NCBI GenBank assembly: GCA_029747015.1
Contig: JAKOGI010000347.1
Location: forward strand, 238,501 to 302,500
Direction: 5' to 3'
Source: Carnegiea gigantea
Taxonomy: Eukaryota > Streptophyta > Magnoliopsida > Caryophyllales > Cactaceae
Length of the DNA: 64,000 bases
The notes under the pieces were generated by a model, which ran no database searches, was not told the DNA's origin, and saw only the letters and a list, made by a program, of their open reading frames with translations. The position numbers were made by a program, and so were the translations under genes. Positions 33,899 to 46,471 of this stretch are shown piece by piece (position 1 is the stretch's first letter; each line of letters starts with the position of its first letter).

Positions 33899-36459
33899 CT
33901 CTTCCCCCCTTAAAAGAATTTCGTCCTCGAAATTCAATATCTAAGTTCTGTCTTTCCTAGAATGCACACACATAACTAGGATCTATGCGATTGGTTTCCA
34001 AAAGGTCATTTTGAAGATATTACTTCTTTTAAATCGAAGGAAAATGGCTTATGGTATCCAGTCTCCTCTTCGCCAATCCTCTTCAAGCGTCTACTCACTC
34101 TATTTAGGCGCCGAGGGCAAATCGCATTAGAGAGGGGCAAATGAGTTGTCGTGGAAAACCATATTAAACTCATTTTCGAAAGGGACAAGGACTTTGAATC
34201 GCCTACGCACTACTCGTATCATGACAAGGAGCTCTATGCACATGCATCGCTATGGGTTGGCGTCCAAGGATATGACTTTAGGTCGCATCAAACAAGGGTC
34301 ATAACAGTTAACCCTGAGACCCCTATGACACTCTAGAGTGATAAGAACAATTCAAGCATCAGGTCAAATCACCTTGGCATAATGACATTACATGAAATCG
34401 ATAACTTAATGTTTTCAAGCCAAGAATCACATGCAGCATGAATCAATCCATCACACACACGGTACACAACTTACAAGAGGATGAATGTACAACCCATTAG
34501 CCATGCAAGGAGACAACTTGGGGAGTTAGACGACAGGGATGTGGGACAAGACTCAGTAATAGACTTATACGTATCCATGCATTAATTGTTCATGGAAGGT
34601 TGATACATGGTTTCTTGGTTGTGGCGGGTTTAGCAAAGGATTCCTCTTACCTAATGTTGCTCTTACATAACTCAACTATCGTTCCAGAAGGGTTTAACTG
34701 CCAGGGTAAGGTGGTTTCCCAGGGCATTGCCATTTGGGGAATTTACAATCTCATAGGGAAAACAGACTTTGAGTTTAATCATCGCAATGCCGCTTCTTAT
34801 AGGTTCTTACGAGCAAGTATGTGTGTACATACATGTAACCCGAGAAATGGTAGTGCTATTATGCCAAACGGTGTCGTATCTAGCTATAAGACAACTAGGT
34901 TGAAGGTAAGGCCAAACATGCTAAGCAAAGTATAGTAAGACAGCGTTGGTAGCATATATGATGGCTAGCAAAGCACTATCCAATGTTCTCTATGAAACCT
35001 ACCATGTACACATAGAATTCAGCATGCAAGACTTGATGCAGCTAACTTAGTTATACTATGCCAGGATACTTAGTTATAGCCTGTGAGCGATTATTTTACA
35101 CACATCCATTCATATCCCTTTAAGTCACGCATTCAAATATGGTCGCAAGTACGCTGGCATGTCATATGGTCTAGGCAAAGAAGGTACAAGGCTAATAAAT
35201 GCGAATGAAACTCCTATGGTCACAAGATCTTTTTGCTAGGCATATGAGTTTTTAGCCACTCAATCAAACATATGAAACATAGAACTTAGGCATATATACA
35301 ATGAGTAACTCCGCTACCATTACGAATATCTTAGCACATCATGCAATGATACATACAAGGGTAAGCATTCGAATGCAGAGGCCACAGTCGTGTAGTCATG
35401 TCATGAGGTATGATCACAGTTAGCCACTTAATTATAATGCAAAAGGGCTAGTTGCTATGCTATAATTAGATAAGCACGGTTATATGAACCAAACATTCAC
35501 ATAACTTGAATTATTTGGCCAACCTTGTGGCACATTCACTAGAAATAATTTAAACACGTACCAAGTGGTTTATTTACTATACCTTTCACTTATGAAACAC
35601 ACGAATAACCATACATGCCATTTCATATAACAATATGGGCTTCCAAACGTTTATGAAAGCATAGCATGTTGTCAAACACAATGGTTCACAATAATGTTGT
35701 ACAAGAGTCACCTAAACGGGTATAAACGGCAGCAATCCTTATTAGCATTCTAGGGTCAGAGGTATGCCTTGGGCTTGACCAAAGTAACTAGTGACTAGCC
35801 ATTAATCAGATAACAAGGGGTAAGAACAGTGGCACTACTGGTCTTACGGGGTACATCAATCCTACAGGTGATCGTAGGAGTCCTTTTGCATGTCGCTAGC
35901 CTTAGGGGGGATCGTCTACGATGTATAATTCCAAAGTCTGCTAGGTTCTTTCTCCCTGAACAAAAGGCTTTAACCTGCAAGGTCCTTAGGTTTTCGAAAG
36001 GAAATAGTCTAATTGCTTCTAGCTCTTTCTCTACCAACCTTGAATACGTCTGCTCACTCCATTATGGGGCCCGAGGAGCAAATCGTATTTTAGGGGCAAA
36101 GATGGACGTAGAGTTAAGGCCTTCCAATCGTTCAATTCAAATCATATGTTCCTTAAACATTAGATTAAAATCACCAAAGCATATAAACGAAACAACTTTC
36201 AATTGAGCTAACACTTATTTCATGCACGACAATACGAATCACTCAGCCTATATCTTAACAAATGGTTCTCTCATCCCACCATTCAGCTTACGGAAGCCGC
36301 ACCTAACTAGTGAAATGCGCGAACGTTCATGTAAAACTCACATTTGCACACAAGGCAGGCATATGTCACATAACCATACAGTGTTCCTAGGCGACTATAT
36401 GAAATGCAAGACTCAGGTTGCGGCCTATGGTCGCAGGACCTTTACTCTGATACCATCAA
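33899..36459 (-). other. LARD interior (non-coding)
   Basis: No gag, protease, RT, RNase H or integrase motif is visible in any frame. Two segments (about 34030-34140 and 35990-36100) resemble each other at perhaps 70% and may be remnants of a duplicated ancestral sequence. A purine tract sits at the 33899 side and the PBS at the 36459 side. Confidence 0.8.
36445..36456 (-). other. Primer binding site of LARD (iMet)
   Basis: On the minus strand TGGTATCAGAGT begins three bases after the LTR end. It differs from the iMet complement at one base. Confidence 0.9.
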
Positions 36460-39400
36460 TGTAACACCCCCAGCCCCTAGGCCAGAAGAGTTACGCTTTC
36501 CTAACTTCTTACTTAAATCCTGGGACGAAATGGGCAGAGTTCCCCCTAAAAACTGACCATTTCCAGGCTAAAAGCCTTACAATAAGTCCCTTTAAATCAA
36601 CGGAAGCGCAAACATTTGAAACATAGCTCAACGGCCACACGCCGGAGTTCATAACTCAACGAGCCACTCGCTCGGAGTACACCAACCAGATTGTTTCATG
36701 AATAAAGAAGAAATAGAAGATACAACTCAACGGTTAACAATACCGGAGTATTAAGATTTACATCCCTAAACATAGCTAAATTAAATCAAGAAGACATCTA
36801 ATTAACTTGATGGTTGGCTCAAGCGGCCATATAGAGCGACCTTTATACTATATGCAATACATGAACTAGAATAATCATTTACAGACCTTTATAAACTAAA
36901 AGTACATTACATGACTTCATTAAACACGTAAGATCCCTTCCAATGAGCACATACGACGCCTTGTAAGCAACAATAGGTTCCTTCTGGATTTATCTGACTC
37001 AACTTCTTCCTGTCAGAAAGAAAACCTGGGGAAAAGGGGAAAGAGTAGTGGGATGAGCAACCACACGCTCAGTGAGTGTCCCCCAACCCCCTTAAAACCA
37101 AAACCGTTGCAGGCAATACTATCTTTACTAGTCACATATCACGTTTCCATACTTTACTATCATAATAGATATTCATAGAACCTTTATGGAAGGATCACTA
37201 AACATAAACTTCACTTCGACCACCCAATCATATTTCTAGGTTCCTCAACGACGGAGTTCTTTACTAGCAAGCAGTTAGGCATGTGAGTATCGAAGGCTAA
37301 GTATAAGGATCTTTTCTTTTCATAACATAACTTCCTAATACTCCATTTGAACTACACATGAACCCTCAATCATATGATGTGTATATAAGGTTATCCCTTT
37401 TCAAAAATACACTTTTCTTGGCATTTCATTCATATGATATACATATCACACACATAAACACATATCAACGTTCATTCTTTTAGGAAGAGACGCCTTCATT
37501 CATAGAATTTTCAACGTGCTATAACTTTCTTTCTCATCTCGTATACTTTAAATCAGACAGATTTGCTATGGATAAGAATGATGCCACATAAGATTGGAAT
37601 CCACGTTCAACCATACTTAAGAATCATTCATAATGCATCCATTGAAAGCTTTCCTTTAATACACAGCCTAAGAATCCACATTCATCATATTTAAGAACAT
37701 TTTCTTTAAATCGGCAATGAAACTTTCTTTGCACATTGAAAGCATTTCATAACCTTGAGGTTCTCAATCTTTTGAAAGAGTTTACATTTCGCATTCGTCG
37801 TAAAACGACCATTGTATGCATTTCATATTCATTCCATGCGACCTCTTTGGGCCCATAAAACATTCTTTTTCTTTAAAACATATAAAATGGCAAAGGCCAA
37901 TTGCTTTTCTTAATTTAGTACGAAAGTACTTCTGGCATAAGATCATTACAGGGTGCTGATTGGGTGAGAACTATTCTCGACCCCATAGTGAGACCTAACG
38001 CTCACGCTTAAGCTCTTACTCCCGGGATGGCTACATATCGGACCATTACATTAGCCCTCGTCAGGGCCTCTAGGGTTTATCCGGACTTATCTCCTAGGTT
38101 AACATTACATCATATCATATTGTCCGCAGCACATTATCTTAGCCACTTAAAGCGTATCGGCCATAACGGCTAGTAATTTTCCGTTTCAAACAATAAAATC
38201 ATTCAACGTATAATTCCCATCTCCCTTTTGTTAAAAAACGTTTTGGGGATTCCTCCCAAACACTATTTGAATAGCTAAAATAGGCCATAGCTCGTTACCA
38301 GACATGGCTATTATTCATTTAAAACACATGAAAAGTCATTTGCTAAAACATCACCCTTCCACACACATGTTACATTTTAAACATACAAGAAAAAGGGAAT
38401 ACACATATCACATTTAAACACTTCGTAATCATTTCAACACAATGAGCCACACATGGCCTCGCAATCCACACGATTGCGGTAATTCACAACCCGAACTCCC
38501 TCCTCACAAGCACCGTACCACAGGACCTCGAACGCTCATGATTCTTTCCTCAAACCATCCAACTACCAACTCGATTCATCGATTCATTAATCACAACATA
38601 TTATCCTATTAGCTTATAAAAATAAAGGGTGAAGTTTAGGTTCTTACCTGAGCATCCAGCACCATTCAGCGGTGTGCTACAACAAGCGTTCATATGGCCA
38701 CATTTATTCATGAATCGACAACACTTTATTCAATAAATCAAACATAATTTGATTCTAAATATATACGATACATTTCGAAGCAACTTTCCTAAGCATGAAT
38801 GTACAGAGAACAGAGGTTCGAGTGAAAACTAAACATATTTCAATAGCTTCGAATTTAATTCGTTTACATGCATTAGTTAGTTTAACTCGAGTTAAACCTA
38901 AACATGTTTATATAACTTCGAGATTAATTCGTTTAACATGTATTGGCTAAGCTACTTGATTCGGAGCCAGACACCCTTCATTTACCTCGAAAATTAGCTC
39001 ATTTGCATGCTTTGGTTAATTAATTCGAATGGAAGCTAAAGACATTAAAAGAACTTCGATTTTAATCCTTTTTCATATATTAGTTAAATAACTTAAATAG
39101 AAGCTAAGCACGTTAATATAACTTTGATATTAATTCTTTTTCATACATTAACTCATTAACTTGAATCGATGGTAAACACGTTAAACTAATTTCGAATTAA
39201 TATCTCAAGTATGATTTACATTCATGGATTCGAATCGATGCTAAACACGTTTAAATTACTTCGAATTAACAATTCAAGCATGATTTACATTCATGGGTTC
39301 GAATCAATGCTAAACATATCAAACTAACTTCGTTTCTAATTCCTTTTCAAACAATAACTCATTGACTCGATTCGAAGCTAAATACGTTAAATTAACTTCG

Positions 39401-40103
39401 ATTTTAATTCTTTTTCACATGTTAACTCATTAACTTGAATCGATGCTAAGCACGTTAATACAACTTCGAATTAACAGTTCACGCATGGTTTTCACTCATG
39501 GACTCGAATCAAGGCTAAATGCACATAATTCGCATCGATTTACAATTTCAGGCATAAATCAACCAAATGAATCGAACCTAAGCATGAACAGCTCATTTCT
39601 TGACATTTCTAACGAATTTAACAAACCCTAACTTAACATGCAACATCAATCTGCTGAAATTCGTTTGAAAATTAATATTAGTTTAGGAGGCGAAGAACAC
39701 CCACCTGGAATCCAAACTAAGGGCTCGATTTGGGTGGTTTTTGGTGGTTAGAAATCCGGTTTTGCCTCTCCCTACTGCTGTTGCTGCTGGTGGTCGCCAG
39801 AAGGGTGGTCGTGGGGTGGTGGTGCGTTGGCTTCAAAACCCTAACCCTCTGAATTATTGCCGTCATCCAACCCTTCTCTACCTTTCTCTTCGCCGGCGGT
39901 GAACGGACGGCCAGCAGCTCGCCGTCGCTGCCCATCTCGGCCCACCGTCGCCACCCATTTATCCTTGCTCTTTCGTTCCTCCTCTCTTTCTCTCGCTTTC
40001 CGTCAGAGCCACGGTTGTGGCTTGGCCGCGTCCCCGACGTCGCCGTGGCCCGTCGTCGGCCAGCCACCGTCGCACCTCCTGGCCGGTCGACTCCCTCCTT
40101 CTC

Positions 40104-40134
<31 letters not shown>

Positions 40135-40647
40135 GTGGGGTGTCGGGGCTGGGGTCTCCATCCCCCCCTGGTCGTGCGCCCGTGAAAGAGAAAGGGGCTT
40201 TGGCCCTCTTTTTTTTTTTTTTTGGATTGTTTCTTAGTCGCTTGCCCAGTCAACTAAAATTGTCTGTCTAATTTCTAATCTCGTACCTCACAACCTATCC
40301 CGAATCGATAATGCGACCCTTCGTCGATTATTCGATCTCAAAAACGTCAAGGTTCGATTCAATAAACCACAAACTAATTCTAAGGTTGAAAACCTAATCG
40401 TTTTCATGAAACGATTAAATAAATCGAATAACGACTAAATTGAATTATCGATGTAATTTAAAGGCATAAATGGCACAAATTGACTTTGAAATCAATAGTA
40501 GCAATAATAATATCCTTTTTAATAAAAGTAGCTCCCAAAAGCACATCGATTAATAATTTAACTCATACGGTTACTAAAAATACGATTTTAGAACGTAAAA
40601 AGGACATTTAATTAGCTTAATGGAAAACGAAAATGCGGGGTGTTACA
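36460..40647 (-). repeat. 5' LTR of LARD
   Basis: This 4,188 bp copy has the same internal landmarks: a tandem array at about 38850-39560, a GC-rich block at 39760-40200, and (TC)n near 40105-40130. A 178-codon minus-strand open frame (40253-39717) lies wholly in the GC-rich and GA-repeat part. It is broken in the other LTR, so I do not call it a gene. Confidence 0.93.
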
Positions 40648-40652
40648 CCAGG

Positions 40653-40805
40653 AAGTTCTAAGGTAACTGCCCAAGTGAGAATTAGGCGTAGTGTTTCTGT
40701 ATCACCTGGTTGATCACCTAATCATCAAACTCTATCCACTTTGCTTGTTTCTATTTGCTTGGTTCTTAGTTTCTGGTCCTTTAATGAGTGAGGCTAGGTA
40801 CGTCA
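40653..40805 (+). repeat. 3' LTR of Ty3 element, final part
   Basis: It continues the LTR after the LARD and is colinear with 24138-24289, ending GGTACGTCA. Confidence 0.85.
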
Positions 40806-40897
40806 TTATAATAATAAGTATACCAATGGACCAATTTCTTCTTATCTTTCATCAAAACATATTCATAAAATCCATTGCAAGCTTAAGGATGCTAATA
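40806..40897 (-). repeat. 3' LTR of TA...CA element, final part
   Basis: It matches 42821-42912, including ACCAATTTCTTCTTATCTTT and TTCATAAAATCCATTG, after the Ty3 insertion. Confidence 0.85.
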
Positions 40898-41896
40898 ATC
40901 TCCCCCTTTTTTGATGAAAGACAAAGCCAAATAAAAATTGATCTTATGAACTTACCCATATAAAATAAATTAGCTTGCCCCAATCTTTCTCTCCCATTTT
41001 GTATTTCATCAAAAAGGTAGCATAAGAAGGAGAAAGAAAAATCAAAGCATGCAGAGAATTATGCTTAATACATATAATTCCCCCTTGATAAATCAATGAC
41101 GTATAAAGATGCTCCCCCTAAATCTATGGCACTTATAAAAAACATAAGGGATTAAACACTAACATTTTGATTAAATAGTATATCCTAACATGCATGCATT
41201 GACTTGATATTCTCATGAGCATTACAAGTGATCAACATATAAGAACATTAATATAACTATTCTCCCCCTTCAAGGATGAATCAAGGTTATAGTAATATGA
41301 TCAAGTAATCTAATTATGGACCCAACAAAAGGAAAAAAAAAGATCACACACGCGAAATCATCCATGTATAAAATAATCACATGTCATAATAGTATAGAAT
41401 ATGATGGAATATTAATCATGCTCACATTTCAAGGATAATTAAGTAAATTAAACTTCAAAATTTTGAAATCAAAATGCCTCAAATAGGAAGTAGATCAGGC
41501 AATGTAACATCACCTTTTATTTAGCAAGAATCCAAATATTAGCACAATTTAAGATATTGGCATAAAAATTCAAGCCCTTGAGTTTTAGTTATTTACAAGC
41601 AATAACATCTTAGATTCTATCTAACTTTCAAGGCCTTGGACTGTAATTCAAGGCCTTGTAACCTGGGAAATGACAAATCAAGTGAGCTTACCTTATTTTT
41701 ACTTTTAGCAAACCATAACTCACCATATGCATTGCAAAGCTCCAATTTTTTCATGTCCTCTTGAATTTTCAAGAGGATTAAGTGCAATTGAAAATTCATT
41801 ATTAGTGCCTAAATAAGGAGTTAATAACTTCCAATAACTCAAAACTGAAGCATGCCAACCAAATCTTTAAAAAATAGTACTAGCCCTGATACCAAT
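40898..41896 (-). other. Interior of TA...CA element with multiple polypurine tracts
   Basis: This is a 999 bp AT-rich non-coding interior. On the minus strand G-rich purine tracts occur at about 40898-40912, 41078-41085, 41110-41117 and 41263-41271. The first directly adjoins the 3' LTR. The PBS TGGTATCAGGGC lies at 41894-41883. Confidence 0.8.
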
Positions 41897-42912
41897 TGTT
41901 GCACCGATTTGATTAGTTAAACCACCCTATTAATCACGCTAGAGGGGGGTGAATAGGGTGGTGATCAAAGTCATAAAATAATCAAAATAAAGAATGGAAA
42001 GATAAAGGTCGACAAAACACAAGTATCTTTTAACGAGGTTGGCCTTAACCAGACTTAGTCCCCGCCTACAGGTCCCTAACTCTATGATTAACCTAATGTT
42101 ATTATGAGAGATTACACAACTCTAGAGTACACCTACTTTAGATTCTAAATCACAAGTTGACACTCTCAATAAGGCTTGGTAGAGTTGACCCTTCAACTCT
42201 ATGATCCCACCCAATTACAACTTTGAATAATGTAACTCAATTAAATGAATAGTACATTAAAGCTCAAGGTATGCAAATGAGTATTGATGGTTGTGCTCTC
42301 TCTGGAGTGTCTTCTTTAGCTGCAAATGCCTCTCAGTTTATAGACAAATGATGTTGGAGATGTTAAGAGATCATTAGGAAAGCGACTATTGCATCAAAAG
42401 ACGAAGGATGATCTTCAATAACAGTTCGAGACCTTGAAGTGCAATAATCAAGGCCTTGATTTGCTACAGTTTGCTTCAACGGTTGCTGTCCTTATTTGTA
42501 ATGGCTACTTGATTAATGTGATGCTGAAGATCTTTGCTAATTACTAGCTGATATAGAGTAAACAACATGATTTCGAAAGATATTAGCCTATTTAGGCTCA
42601 TCTTGATTATTTCAAAGATCTTGTCATATAGAAAATCATAATCTCATAATCAAATTTGAATCACAAAATATAATACCATAAAGATCACATACTCAAGTTT
42701 GAATTCTAAACTACCTCAATGATATTATGACAACTTATATAAAATCAATTAAACAATACTAACATACCAATATCCACTTTAAAAATACAGCACATTTAAA
42801 GAACTAAGCTAGATCTAATTATAATATAATAAATATGCCAATGGACCAATTTCTTCTTATCTTTCATCAAAACATATTCATAAAATCCATTGTAAACTTA
42901 AGGAAGCTAATA
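41897..42912 (-). repeat. 5' LTR of TA...CA element
   Basis: This 1,016 bp LTR is intact relative to the split copy. Its outer end reads TATTAG on the minus strand, next to the AAGCT target duplication. Confidence 0.88.
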
Positions 42913-43084
42913 AAGCTCAAAGTCAGCATTGCTTGAACCAGTTATAAGAGGTGAGAGATAAACATTGGGCATAGTTTGGGCTGGACTGGAACCTATGTTA
43001 GGCAATTAAAAGGTGTAAAGCATTACACTAGGATAAAAGGTTGTCTAACTACAACAGGCTAATACTTGATTGAGCATACGCATA

Positions 43085-43560
43085 CGTGAGTTGTTCCAGA
43101 TCATTAAAAACAAAGAGATAGGCATATTGGTTATAAACACTTGTATCCCTTTCAATGGGGGGCGTAGCCAAGAAATATACAATGAACTCATCTTGGTGTT
43201 AATTTGGTTACCAAACATGCAGTGAAATATGAAAAATATTCACATCCAAAATTACATAGAAAATCCTTATGAGGATTTTTCTTGAAAAGTTCATAGTGAG
43301 GATGTTTCCTAAAAAGAACTTCAAAGAGAGATTGGATGAGGTTGTCTCTACTATAGCATTTACTATAAATAGTTTTTCAACTCTAAATTTACAAGGAAAA
43401 TCTCTCTTTGAAGTTCTTTTTCCCAATAAAGAATAGACATGTTTGTTTGAATTAGGAAAGTTCTTACCATTCATTGAGATGACAATGTTAATGTTTTACC
43501 ACATTGTCTTGAGCCTGCATATTGGGGCAACTATTGAATAGTTTTTTGAAGGGTAGACCT
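43085..43560 (-). pseudogene. Copia integrase C-terminal relic
   Basis: On the minus strand, with frame changes, the blocks HPHYELFKKN, then FGCEYFSYF, then CIFLGYAPH and KGIQVF can be read. They correspond to the region after the Copia integrase core where the family shows P.Y..L..FGC and C.FLGY...KGY. No flanking LTR is recognisable. Confidence 0.55.
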
Positions 43561-44089
43561 CGGAGTTGACATTGATAGCAGGTCATTTATTACTTAATCT
43601 AGCACACATCTAAACTAAGGAAAGCAACAAATGAGTAAAACATAATGAAATCAACTAATTAGCTATAATCAAGTACTAATGTTAAATTAAATATGGATAA
43701 TTAAAACTAATTTAAATCGAAGCACATTTGACAGAAACACAGAGAAACTATAAACTAGATTAACAAATTAGCGAATAACACAACTGAGGTAAATAGAAAA
43801 CAATTAAATTAACCCATTGGTTCCCCTCCTTTTCCTCCTCTGCTAAAAAGTCTTTGAGAAAGCTGTAACTCAGGACCTTGCTAGTGTACTTGCTTCTTCT
43901 ATTAATGATATGAATCAGTCTAAGTATAACTATTAGTATTTCTTTGTTTGCACAACTAATGAAGATGACTTTCTTGAAGAGCTAATCAAAGCAATTCAAT
44001 AACACGAAAATCAAACTTCAATTCTTGAAGAGAGAATAACAATTAATCTGGGAACAAAATAGGAATTAAAGGAATTAAAACCCCCTCTT

Positions 44090-44988
44090 TAACCTATGCT
44101 GTCTATTTTAGTTGATGATCTAAATAAATGGAACAAGGACATCATGGAAAATTTTTTTAAAAGAAGGAATGAGCTTTGTGTTGGAATTAAGGGCATCCAA
44201 AGAAGTTTGGCTCACTCTTATGATCGTTTCTTGGTCAACTAGAATTTAAGCTACATAGATGAGGTGTTAAAACCCGATTGAGACTACAGTTCCAAAAATC
44301 TACAATCTAATCAATCAGGCATGGTGATATGAGCATTCAGTTTTATCAGCTTACCGCTATTGTTACAAGGCGAGCTAATCAAATTAAGGCCTTACAAAAC
44401 AACAGGATGATTGGCTTTGGGAAGAGAATGAGATCAAGGCTATCGTCTGAGATTACTTCTTAAAACTATTTACAGATGATCATGAAAGTTATTGGCCATG
44501 TCTTTTACCCCATAATCAATTCCTAGACCTTTTGAGGAGGAGAGCCTATAGCTAGAAAAGTTCTTTATAGGTTGTGAAATCAAAAATCCTTTGATCGAGA
44601 TGGACCCATTTAAGGCACCAGTACTAGATGGGTTCAAGGTCTCTTTTTAAAGGGACAATGGGACTCAGTAGATGACCAAAGTGATTTAATTAACATTTCA
44701 TTCTCTCTAAGAGCAGATCTCCATAGCATGTTAATGAAACCTTATTGACCCTCATCCTCAAGGTGCACAACTCGTAAACTATTGCCCAACTGAGACTTCT
44801 TGGCCTATATAATATTTCCTAAAAGATAATTACAAACACTATTCATAGAAAAGGCATATGATTGCCTTAGGTGGTGATAACCAGAGAAACACTCTAAGAA
44901 GCTAAGTTGTCCCAACTCTTGTTTGAAGGATTATGGCATAACAATTTTACTTAATGTCCCGATATGTACAAAACAGGAAGGTTTCAAA
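44090..44988 (+). pseudogene. LINE (L1-type) ORF2 relic, 5' part
   Basis: This is the linker and N-terminal RT region of a plant LINE. Readable pieces are LNKWNKDIMENFFKRRNELC, GIKGIQRSLAHSYDRFLV, then VTRRANQIKALQN and DYFLKLFTDD. After decay come EMDPFKAP.LDGFKVS and NETLLTLILKVHNS. These match the order in plant L1 ORF2 (GIQ.., RR..NRI..L, DYF..LF, KAPGPDGF, INET...LIPK). Multiple stops and frameshifts. The 3' part continues at 48671 beyond an LTR-like insertion. Confidence 0.75.
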
Positions 44989-45404
44989 TGTAGGGGAAAG
45001 AAATTTAGGTGCATTCGTGGTATCGGATATGTCAATGAGTCATAATCGAGAACACTATCCATAAGACTTATTTGTTGTGCACTACAAATAATCTTCGGCA
45101 TAAGATGCTGATAAATAAGTGTAGATGTTCTCGTTTTCTCTAATTCTGTTCATAGGAGTATTGATTAATCATGATAATCTTCTTCCCGTTTTACTTCTCT
45201 CTTTATCCATGCCTTTTATAACATGCCAAAAGGCACCATTATAGGATAGAATAAGCGGGTAGTTCTAAAGGGAGATGATGTAGCACCCTTATCTAGTGAA
45301 CCAGATAAGAATTTGTTGGAAAACCAACACAGGCAACGATCACCATGGGCCTGGGTGTCCACCACGGATTGCCTATGGTGGCTGCTGCTTGAAATTCTCT
45401 AACA
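44989..45404. repeat. Left direct repeat of LTR-like element
   Basis: 416 bp, matching 48247-48661 with perhaps 15-20% differences by eye. Confidence 0.75.
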
Positions 45405-46471
45405 ATCCCTCACCATGTCAAGAGTAGAAATATCTAATCTTGATTTTTCCAATCCCCCCCACCCCTATATCAAGAATGGGAGAAACAAACATCTGAGAAA
45501 ATAAGGGGATCTATGCATCATTGAAGTATCTTGCAATTTGAACTAAATGGACATAATTTCAATTAGTCTGAATGTAATAGCAGACGAGCCTTTGAACTGT
45601 ACATTATTTTTGACTAATTAGATACATGTCACACATAAACCTTAAAATACACTTAGAATTTTGAAACAATTTAAGGTCATGTGTCCACGTCCTTAATAAG
45701 CACATTAAGCCAAGCTTTCTTTTTGACTTTTGAAGTGGCCACAATTCACACTTACATAGGTAGACTCTTTATACTCATTCGAGCATATGGCCCTGTATAT
45801 TGCGGCATACCAACTTTACCATTGAAGAGCAGTTTTCACGCACCTTTTTCCTTACATATGGGTAATTTAAGCACTTAAACATTAGGATGAAATATAAACA
45901 AAATAGTGCTTATAACCATCCATGTGACAAGCTTGATCGCATTGAACTTAAGACTCGACATCTTACGGAGTGTGAATTGGGTGCCTATCATTGGTGATTA
46001 GATAACAGGCACTTACCCATCCCTATTACTAAGGATACTAGATAAAAAATTATCATTTTGTGACCTTAAATATATGATAGTCATGCTCAAATCAGTTAAA
46101 ATTAATCAATGTTTATACAACATTCAAGGTCATTAGATATATACATATCATTCCATGACTGTAATTACATCATGATCATAATCAGATTTATCCAGACTAA
46201 TTAGTACTGTAGAACACTCTTGAATTCTGAAAACATTATACCCCCGACATTAATATGACAAAACCATCGTATTATAAGTCATGTGTAAAATCACATTATA
46301 TAGTGCATAAGCTTCCCGAAACGAATCCATACAACTTGAATGTAATATGACGCCCCTTTGTTAATCTTAAATATTTGGGCCCACAAAATTTATAAAGTTC
46401 CATACATAACCATGGCCTTTATCCAACTCTCGTGGATTATTTATATGGTTATAATTTAATGTAGAAAAGTA

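Larger units (their letters stand above)
29692..40647 (-). mobile_element. Large retrotransposon derivative (LARD), minus strand
   Basis: Two very long LTRs, 4,207 bp (29692-33898) and 4,188 bp (36460-40647), have inverted ends TGTAACACCC and GGGTGTTACA. The 2,561 bp interior has no gag or pol. A perfect target duplication CCAGG flanks the element (29687-29691 and 40648-40652). On the minus strand the PBS TGGTATCAGAGT follows the 5' LTR, and AAGGGGGGAAGA precedes the 3' LTR. The LTRs differ at about 2% of the first 400 bases by eye, so it is the youngest layer of the nest. The sequence before the purine tract, GAATTTCGAGGACGAAATTC, is typical of long-LTR Ty3 elements of Tekay type, a plausible helper. 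Confidence 0.93.
23194..40805 (+). mobile_element. Degenerate Ty3 retrotransposon, 3' LTR split by the LARD
   Basis: The 5' LTR is 23194-24289 (1,096 bp). The 3' LTR is 28742-29691 plus 40653-40805 (1,103 bp). LTRs start TGATGGAGATCAAGG (TAATGG in the 3' copy) and end GGTACRTCA. A mutated iMet PBS follows the 5' LTR, and AAGAAGGGGGC precedes the 3' LTR. The interior (24290-28741) reads gag, protease, RT, RNase H, integrase, the Ty3 order. No clean target duplication is visible. The clade is uncertain: gag and integrase style resemble CRM-like chromoviruses, but I see no chromodomain. Confidence 0.9.
22288..42912 (-). mobile_element. Non-autonomous LTR element with TA...CA ends (Sirevirus-like), carrying nested insertions
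   Basis: Direct repeats of about 1.0 kb (22288-23193 plus 40806-40897, and 41897-42912) flank a 999 bp interior (40898-41896) with no coding. Both outer flanks carry AAGCT (22283-22287, 42913-42917), a perfect target duplication. On the minus strand the LTR begins TATTAG and ends CAACA. A PBS TGGTATCAGGGC follows two bases after the 5' LTR, and AAAAAGGGGGAGAT precedes the 3' LTR. Several further G-rich purine tracts lie upstream. The 3' LTR was later split by the Ty3 element at 23194. Multiple polypurine tracts are a known Sirevirus (Copia) trait. Confidence 0.85.

Noticed and set aside
39717..40253. 178-codon minus-strand open frame
   Set aside because: It lies in the GC-rich and GA-repeat part of the LARD LTR, is Arg/Glu/Ser/Thr low-complexity, and is broken in the other LTR copy (32902-33500). 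It is compositional, not a gene.
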